DNA of 9,898 nucleotides, taken from NCBI GenBank assembly GCA_035559595.1, contig DATMBF010000038.1:1-9898 (forward strand). Direction: 5' to 3'. Shown here one piece after another: positions 5,055 to 9,898 of this stretch (position 1 is its first letter; the number at the start of each line of letters is the position of its first letter). Under the pieces are notes generated by a model. That model saw only the letters and a list, made by a program, of their open reading frames with translations, searched no databases and was not told the origin of the DNA. The DNA is from DATMBF01 sp035559595. Lineage in GTDB: Bacteria > Bacteroidota > Ignavibacteria > UBA10030. Both the position numbers and the translations under genes were made by a program.

Positions 5055-6311
5055 TCATCTGTTCATTCCCAATTTTACCCTCTCCTTCATCCTCTCCTCT
5101 TCGATGAATTCTTCAACAAGCTTGTCATCGGCGAGAGCTTGCTCGATGCGGCGGAGAGCTTCTGCAATGTCCTGTGCGGAGGAGACATACGATAAGCGAA
5201 TGTACTCCTGATCTTCATCTGCCATTCGCGACCCGAAACATTGCTGTCCCAACACTGCGACACCAGCACGGTGAAGCAGAAAGCGCTGCAGTTCCTTTGA
5301 GTCGCGAAACCCCTTTCTCCGACAGACGCGTGTGACATTCGGATAGGCGTAGAAGGCCCCTGCCGGCTTGTGGCAGAAGAATCCGTCGATACCGTTGAGC
5401 CCATCCACGACCAGGTCGCGATTACGGCGGAATTCCTCCACCATCGTGTCCACCTCCTCTTGCGGACCTCGCAGCGCCTCCATTGCCGCGTATTGCGTGA
5501 AGGTGGCTGTGCAGGAGTTTGAGTTCGTCATGAGCCGTGCAACGATCGTTGCAAGCTCTTTCGGCATCACACCGTATCCGACCCTCCAGCCTGTCATCGC
5601 GTAGGTTTTCGAATGTCCGTCGAGAATGATCGTCCGCTCCTTCATGCCGGGAAATTGACTGACGCTCTCGGCCTTGCCTTCATACACGATGCGGGAGTAA
5701 ATCTCATCCGACAAGACCCAAAAATCATGCTTCAACGCAAGCTCGGCGATCTCGTGGAGATCGGTCTTCGGAATCACTCCCCCAGTCGGATTGTGCGGCG
5801 AGTTGACAATGACCATTTTTGTCCGGTCCGAGATCTTCGCGCGAAGCTCCCCCACATCGAAACTGAATCCCCGCTCTTCCTGCAGCCGCAGCGGAACAGC
5901 CTTTGCGCCGACGAAATTGATCATCGATTCGTAGATCGGGTAGCCCGGATTGGGATAGATGACCTCGTCTCCTTCCTCCACGCAAGCAAGAATGCTGAAG
6001 AAAATGATCGGTTTACCGCCAGGAACGACAACAACCTCCTCCGGTGAGACCGGAATCCCCCTTGTCTGTGATACGTACTCCGCTATGACTTTGCGGAAGC
6101 TCATGATGCCCGCGGATGGACTGTAGTGAGTGAGGTTCTCATCGAGCGCTTTTTTTGCGGCAGTCTTGATGAATGCCGGGGTGGCACATGCAGGCTCACC
6201 GATGGAAAGGGCAATGATGTCCTTACCCTGCGCTCTCAGGGCCTCCACTTCGGCGAGCACTTCAAACGCCGTTTCTGTCCCTAATCGGGATACACGCGAT
6301 GCGAGGTTCAT
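5055..6311 (-). CDS. Class I PLP-dependent aminotransferase (aspartate/aromatic type)
   Basis: The protein has 418 residues with fold-type I aminotransferase landmarks: I-G-E-P at 37-40, Y-S-P-S-A-G at 63-68, N-P-G-Y-P-I-Y at 121-127, S-P-H-N-P-T-G-G at 171-178 (Asn174), S-D-E-I-Y at 201-205 (Asp202 and Tyr205 to the cofactor), and G-H-S-K-T-Y-A-M-T-G-W-R at 232-243 with Lys235 forming the PLP Schiff base. Arg372 in I-R-L-S-Y should bind the substrate carboxylate. It transfers amino groups between amino acids and 2-oxoacids in the cytoplasm; aspartate, aromatic and alanine specificities cannot be separated by eye. Oddities are P-G-G-K-P at 97-101 where many relatives have G-A-K-Q, and a charged C-terminal tail of about 25 residues. 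The start is ATG at 6311, 17 bp after the transketolase stop, with no clear ribosome binding site, so translational coupling is likely. Confidence 0.93.
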   Translation of the reverse strand: MNLASRVSRLGTETAFEVLAEVEALRAQGKDIIALSIGEPACATPAFIKTAAKKALDENLTHYSPSAGIMSFRKVIAEYVSQTRGIPVSPEEVVVVPGGKPIIFFSILACVEEGDEVIYPNPGYPIYESMINFVGAKAVPLRLQEERGFSFDVGELRAKISDRTKMVIVNSPHNPTGGVIPKTDLHEIAELALKHDFWVLSDEIYSRIVYEGKAESVSQFPGMKERTIILDGHSKTYAMTGWRVGYGVMPKELATIVARLMTNSNSCTATFTQYAAMEALRGPQEEVDTMVEEFRRNRDLVVDGLNGIDGFFCHKPAGAFYAYPNVTRVCRRKGFRDSKELQRFLLHRAGVAVLGQQCFGSRMADEDQEYIRLSYVSSAQDIAEALRRIEQALADDKLVEEFIEEERMKERVKLGMNR

Positions 6312-6328
6312 AGTCGATAGCTTGAAAG

Positions 6329-8407
6329 TTATAGGTTTCGAGTTTCGAGTGTCTGGTTCCGAGTTCCCCCTCTGTACTTCATTTCCACCGATTTCCGTTT
6401 TAGGTCAAACAATTCATAGCCCTTCTTCGCGATATGCTCTCCGCTCACCTCAAACTCCTTGATCAGTTCCCATGGCCCCCCCGATTCCCCAAAACGATCC
6501 TTCACGCCAATCGAGCCTGTGATTACGGGCAAGTGATACAGCTCCGGCGACTCAGTAATAATACGACACACCCGATCGGCTAAGCCGCCGATTTGATGCT
6601 CTTCCGCCGTCAGCACGATTCCGGTTTCCCGGGCGGCGCTGATGATAGCGCTTTCATCAAGGGGCTTCACCGTGTGCATATTGATGACGCGAGTTTCGAG
6701 TCCGTATTCATTTTTCAGAATGAATGCTGCGCGCATGGCTTCGGGTACCAGTGGTCCGCACGCAATAATGGTGAGATCTTCGTGCTCATTGGTGTATGCC
6801 GAAGCCAGGACAGTCTCAAACGCATCGATGAACTTCGGTTGGGGGCCGCGGAATCGAATGACATTGGCCTTGCCAAAGACAAAGGGTGTTGCATACGTCG
6901 AAATCACCGGCGTTGCTTCTCTGGCAAAACGAATGTACTTCGGACCTTTGATTTCGAACATAAGCACTTCCGTAGCTTTCCTTGTTTCGACCACATCGGC
7001 AGGGACAACAACATGCATATTCGGCAGTCCGCAAATCTGGAACAGGTCCTCAAGGGCTTGATGTGTTGCACCATCGGGTCCGACGGAAACTCCCCCGTGC
7101 GCTCCGGCGATCAAAACATTCAGCTCCCCGTAGCAGACCGTCGTGCGGATCTGATCCAAGCAACGGCCGGCAGCAAACGTTCCGTATGTTCCAAGCACGG
7201 GAATCTTTCCCTCACGCGACAAACCCGCCGCAACGTTGATAGCACTCTGCTCGGCAATACCAACACTCAACCACCGCTTCTTCCTCTCGGGATGATTCGC
7301 ATAGAAATCACTGATCGTAATCGAGCCCGAGATGTCAAGCCCCAGACACACAACGCGCTCATCACCACCACGCTCATTGAGCGCCTTGCCGAATCCCTTG
7401 CGCGTCGGCTCCATCTCCACACGCATCCATTCATCCGCATTCCACCAATAGTCGCGCTCGAATTTCGGCATTTTCTTCTCCAACTCCACATTCACGTTCT
7501 CTTGATAGCTCTTTGCCTTGAGCAGTATTCGCTCGACGGGGACTTCGTTCTCCACTCCAAGCTGTTTGAGACCTTTCCACATCTCCTCAATCGAAGGAGC
7601 TTTCCCATGCCAACCGGCGATGTCTTCCATGAAATCCACGCCCTTCCCCTTCACCGTGTCGGCGATAATCACCACCGGTTTCCCCTTCGTACTGAGAGCA
7701 CGGTCGAATGCCTTCAGGATTTCTTCCATATCATGCCCGTTGATCTCAATCGCATGCCATCCAAAACTCCGATACTTCTCAGCCAGCGGCTCCACATCCA
7801 TTACATCTTTTACCCACCCGTCAATCTGAAGTCGATTCCGGTCGATGATACCGATGAGGTTGTCGAGCTTGTAATGTCCCGCCTCCATCACCGCCTCCCA
7901 GATTTGTCCTTCTTGTTGCTCACCGTCTCCCATGATGCAATAGACTCGCGACTCCGTGTTGCCGTCCAGCTTCAAGCCGAGCGCCATGCCGACTGCAATG
8001 CTCAATCCCTGTCCGAGCGAACCGGTGGAGGCCTCAACGCCGGGCAGTTTGAGCCAATGAGGATGACCTTGAAATGGACTCCACAGTTTTCTCAGTGTTG
8101 CGACCTCCTCGATATCATAATATCCCGCCATCCCGAGTGCGAGATAGAGCGCCGGGGCTTTGTGTCCGGTTGACCAAATGATGCGGTCGCGTCGATTCCA
8201 TTGAGGATTTTCCGGATCGAGCCATGCGACGGAAAGATAGAGCGCTGCTGCGATATCCATGATGGAGAGTGTGCCTCCTGAATGTCCCGATCCAGCCGCA
8301 GCAAGACAGGCAAGATCGTAACCGCGCAAGAGTTTCGAGGCACGCTCTAATTCCTTCAGCGTGTAGTACTTTCGTACTGATCCGGTTTTTGAGTTCATGA
8401 GTGGCAT
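6329..8407 (-). CDS. tkt: Transketolase, single-chain
   Basis: The protein has 692 residues and carries all three thiamine-enzyme domains. Residues 1-280 are the ThDP diphosphate-binding half, with G-S-G-H-S-G-G (39-45), T-G-H-K-A-P (80-85), and the ThDP motif from G-D-G at 160-162 to Asn191 in D-R-N-R-L-Q-I-D-G. Residues about 335-500 are the pyrimidine-binding domain, with the catalytic Glu386 in G-I-A-E-Q-S and a conserved H-Q at 449-450. Residues 540-670 are the C-terminal domain. The enzyme moves two-carbon ketol units between sugar phosphates in the pentose phosphate pathway, in the cytoplasm. The wording of each half resembles the split two-subunit transketolases, joined here by a charged linker at about 280-335. 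The last eleven residues (T-R-N-Q-T-L-E-T-R-N-L) come from a 7-bp repeat and are not part of the fold. ATG at 8407 is taken as start; ATG at 8398 is possible, and the ribosome binding site is weak. Confidence 0.95.
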   Translation of the reverse strand: MPLMNSKTGSVRKYYTLKELERASKLLRGYDLACLAAAGSGHSGGTLSIMDIAAALYLSVAWLDPENPQWNRRDRIIWSTGHKAPALYLALGMAGYYDIEEVATLRKLWSPFQGHPHWLKLPGVEASTGSLGQGLSIAVGMALGLKLDGNTESRVYCIMGDGEQQEGQIWEAVMEAGHYKLDNLIGIIDRNRLQIDGWVKDVMDVEPLAEKYRSFGWHAIEINGHDMEEILKAFDRALSTKGKPVVIIADTVKGKGVDFMEDIAGWHGKAPSIEEMWKGLKQLGVENEVPVERILLKAKSYQENVNVELEKKMPKFERDYWWNADEWMRVEMEPTRKGFGKALNERGGDERVVCLGLDISGSITISDFYANHPERKKRWLSVGIAEQSAINVAAGLSREGKIPVLGTYGTFAAGRCLDQIRTTVCYGELNVLIAGAHGGVSVGPDGATHQALEDLFQICGLPNMHVVVPADVVETRKATEVLMFEIKGPKYIRFAREATPVISTYATPFVFGKANVIRFRGPQPKFIDAFETVLASAYTNEHEDLTIIACGPLVPEAMRAAFILKNEYGLETRVINMHTVKPLDESAIISAARETGIVLTAEEHQIGGLADRVCRIITESPELYHLPVITGSIGVKDRFGESGGPWELIKEFEVSGEHIAKKGYELFDLKRKSVEMKYRGGTRNQTLETRNL
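6333..6367 (-). repeat. Five degenerate 7-bp repeats overlapping the transketolase 3' end
   Basis: On the minus strand the units are GGAACTC, GGAACCA, GACACTC, GAAACTC and GAAACCT, ending just before the TAA at 6331-6329. They are built around a shared GRAACTC pattern. Because 7 is not a multiple of 3 the units are read in shifting frames and give the Arg-Asn-Thr-Leu-Glu-rich tail of transketolase. Short tandem heptamers of this general kind are known intergenic elements in cyanobacteria and appear in other genomes. Copy number elsewhere in this genome is unknown. Confidence 0.7.
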
Positions 8408-8473
8408 ACGTGAGACTCTTTACATAAGGTGCCAGATGTGGGTTGCATGGGCATGACGTGTACCAAAGTTGTT

Positions 8474-9898
8474 TCAGGGACTTGATTTGCTTTCTCGGGA
8501 AACCTGTTCCTCCACTTTTCCCTTCTCTGAAACTTCCAGCACGATTTCCATCAATTGCTTCTGTTTGATTGCTTCAAGCTCGAGAGGATGTTCTTCGGCC
8601 ATTTCTGCCTCAGATAATTGGCCGGTGAGCCAGGCGAGGCTCATCGGGTAAACGTCAGGATTGAAAATGACGTAATAGAAGTGCCAGACGATGATCGCTA
8701 ATGTCGCAAGCCAGGCCTCGTAGAAGTGGATGGTACGGGCGATGTCATAGCCAAGCTTGGTAAACAGCCCGATGAACGTGTTATCGAACCACATGACGAA
8801 GCCTGTGAGAGTCATGACGATGGTGCCCCAGACGAGTGCCCAGTACTCGCTTTTTTCGATATAGCTGAACCGCCCGAATCGAGGCTTCTGTTTGGAAATG
8901 CCCAGGTTGTACTTCATCACCGCGATCGCATCGCGAGCATCTTGCAGGACCGGCAGTAAATCTTTGATCAACTGCCTACCCCGATGTGTGAAGGAGACGT
9001 AGTAGATGTGATACAGACTTGCGCCAATCATCACGACCGCAGCGATGCGGTGAATCAGACTGCGCAGGTCAAACACACTGTCGCTGAGATTGCGGATGGC
9101 AACCACCCACCACGCGTCGGGATACCGGAGCATAAAGCCGGTGATGACAAGAAGGATGAAGCTCACTGCCAGCGTCCCGTGCTGTAATCGTTCGCTAAGC
9201 GTCATGCGGAGATACAGTCCGCGTCCCGTATGTTCTTCCGCAATAAGCCCTTTACGAATTTGAAGCCGGCGACGAGTCTTGCGGAAGCAATCAAGCGCGT
9301 TGTGGACGAACATTCCTCCCACAATCGTGACGATCAGGATGACATAGAGCGTTGCAATCCAGTACAGGATCGGCTCCTCTTCTTTGGCTATAACCACATG
9401 GACGGAACCCTGTGCAAACCGTTCGTTTGCGCCCGGATGACACTTGCCGCAGGTCGTGGCAAGGTTCTCTTTGTGAATGGTTGACGTCGGGTCGCTCGAC
9501 GGTTTGATGGTATGCACGCCGTGGCAACTCGCGCAGTTGGCAACTTCCACCGAGCCGGCCTGAATCGCCAGCCCGTGATAGCTGTCCGAAAATGTTTTAT
9601 ACCGATCGGCAGAGATACCGTACTTTTGGGAAAGCGTAAGCGAGCTGTGGCAGGGCGAGCAGACTTTGCCGGAAACATTCAGCGGCGCGACGGGCGAGCG
9701 CGGGTCGTCGTGCGAAAGAATGTTGTGCTCGCCGTGACAATTCGTGCATGCAGGAGCATCCTTGACGCCTCTCACGAGCGCTTTACCGTGGACGCTTTCG
9801 TTGAACTCTTGCGCGATTTCCCCATGACACTGGCCGCACGTCTCCGGAATATGCATCTTGTTCACCGTCGCCGCAGGGTCTAAGCTTCTCTTCATTTC
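8474..9898 (-). CDS. Multiheme cytochrome c fused to a cytochrome b561/FdnI-like membrane domain (5' end beyond window)
   Basis: The frame is open to the right edge and no signal peptide is visible, so the N-terminus lies outside; residues are counted from the Met at 9895. Five C-x-x-C-H heme sites occur at 20-24, 50-54, 79-83, 121-125 and 149-153, with likely axial His at 36, 57, 107, 128 and 166. Five membrane segments follow at about 176-197, 238-256, 281-301, 353-370 and 391-411. The first is followed by R-K-T-R-R-R, which places the hemes outside and the C-terminus inside. His239, 282, 296, 390 and 405 are candidate b-heme ligands. The architecture recalls Geobacter CbcL, a quinol-oxidising inner-membrane cytochrome, so transfer of electrons from the quinone pool to periplasmic acceptors is the likely job. 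Thiosulfate- or tetrathionate-type reductase subunits are alternatives. It ends 66 bp before the transketolase start, and no catalytic partner is in view. Confidence 0.9.
   Translation of the reverse strand, partial: EMKRSLDPAATVNKMHIPETCGQCHGEIAQEFNESVHGKALVRGVKDAPACTNCHGEHNILSHDDPRSPVAPLNVSGKVCSPCHSSLTLSQKYGISADRYKTFSDSYHGLAIQAGSVEVANCASCHGVHTIKPSSDPTSTIHKENLATTCGKCHPGANERFAQGSVHVVIAKEEEPILYWIATLYVILIVTIVGGMFVHNALDCFRKTRRRLQIRKGLIAEEHTGRGLYLRMTLSERLQHGTLAVSFILLVITGFMLRYPDAWWVVAIRNLSDSVFDLRSLIHRIAAVVMIGASLYHIYYVSFTHRGRQLIKDLLPVLQDARDAIAVMKYNLGISKQKPRFGRFSYIEKSEYWALVWGTIVMTLTGFVMWFDNTFIGLFTKLGYDIARTIHFYEAWLATLAIIVWHFYYVIFNPDVYPMSLAWLTGQLSEAEMAEEHPLELEAIKQKQLMEIVLEVSEKGKVEEQVSRESKSSP

Noticed and set aside
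5008..5058. Longer N-terminus of the four-cysteine protein from an ATG at 5058
   Set aside because: A perfect AAGGAGGT lies inside that extension at proper spacing from the ATG at 5007, and the extension adds no conserved feature.
6593..8173. A 526-codon open frame on the plus strand
   Set aside because: It lies wholly antisense to the well-supported transketolase gene, shows no domain pattern and no ribosome binding site; it is a by-product of that gene's codon use.
1..9898. Mobile element, prophage, CRISPR array or defence system
   Set aside because: No transposase, integrase, phage structural gene, terminal inverted repeats, spaced direct repeats or known defence domains are visible on either strand.

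Overview
The window is 9.9 kb of bacterial chromosome with every supportable gene on the minus strand, so transcription runs from high to low coordinates. It contains ten protein genes, of which two are cut by the window ends. I see no rRNA, tRNA, CRISPR array, transposase or phage gene. The best guess for the source is a member of the Bacteroidota/Chlorobiota/Ignavibacteriota group. Supporting signs are a Crp/Fnr regulator of the type common in Bacteroidota, a candidate TTTG / TAnnTTTG promoter, and a multiheme cytochrome joined to a b-type membrane domain. This assignment is inference and not secure.

Layout in the direction of transcription. (1) 9898-8474: a membrane protein with at least five c-type heme motifs fused to a cytochrome b561/FdnI-like domain, 5' end outside the window. 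(2) 8407-6329: a single-chain transketolase whose last eleven codons and 3' end lie in a degenerate 7-bp repeat. (3) 6311-5055: a class I PLP aminotransferase. (4) 5007-4666: a 113-residue protein made of two copies of a four-cysteine motif, with a perfect Shine-Dalgarno sequence. A 322-bp gap (4665-4344) with GC-rich hairpins and a candidate promoter separates this block from the next. (5) 4343-3309: a probable exported lipoprotein of the proline iminopeptidase family. (6) 3245-2004: an MFS transporter. (7) 2001-1630: a VOC (glyoxalase/bleomycin-resistance fold) protein. (8) 1622-1041: a Crp/Fnr regulator. (9) 923-378 and (10) 343-1: two tandem YceI-family proteins, the first without and the second with a signal peptide.

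Genes 5-8 look like one transcription unit. Transporter, VOC protein and regulator are separated by only 2 and 7 bp, which fits an efflux/resistance or small-molecule handling cassette with its own regulator; the substrate cannot be read from sequence. The YceI pair may be read through from the same unit or from a weak promoter in the 118-bp gap upstream. The upper block combines central carbon metabolism (transketolase, aminotransferase) with an electron-transfer protein and a likely metal-binding protein, and I see no evidence that these act in one pathway.

The most unusual items are the duplicated four-cysteine protein, the cytochrome c-cytochrome b fusion with an internally duplicated heme module, and the 7-bp repeat that has become coding sequence at the end of transketolase. 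I found no defence, mobile or biosynthetic system that I would call previously undescribed.
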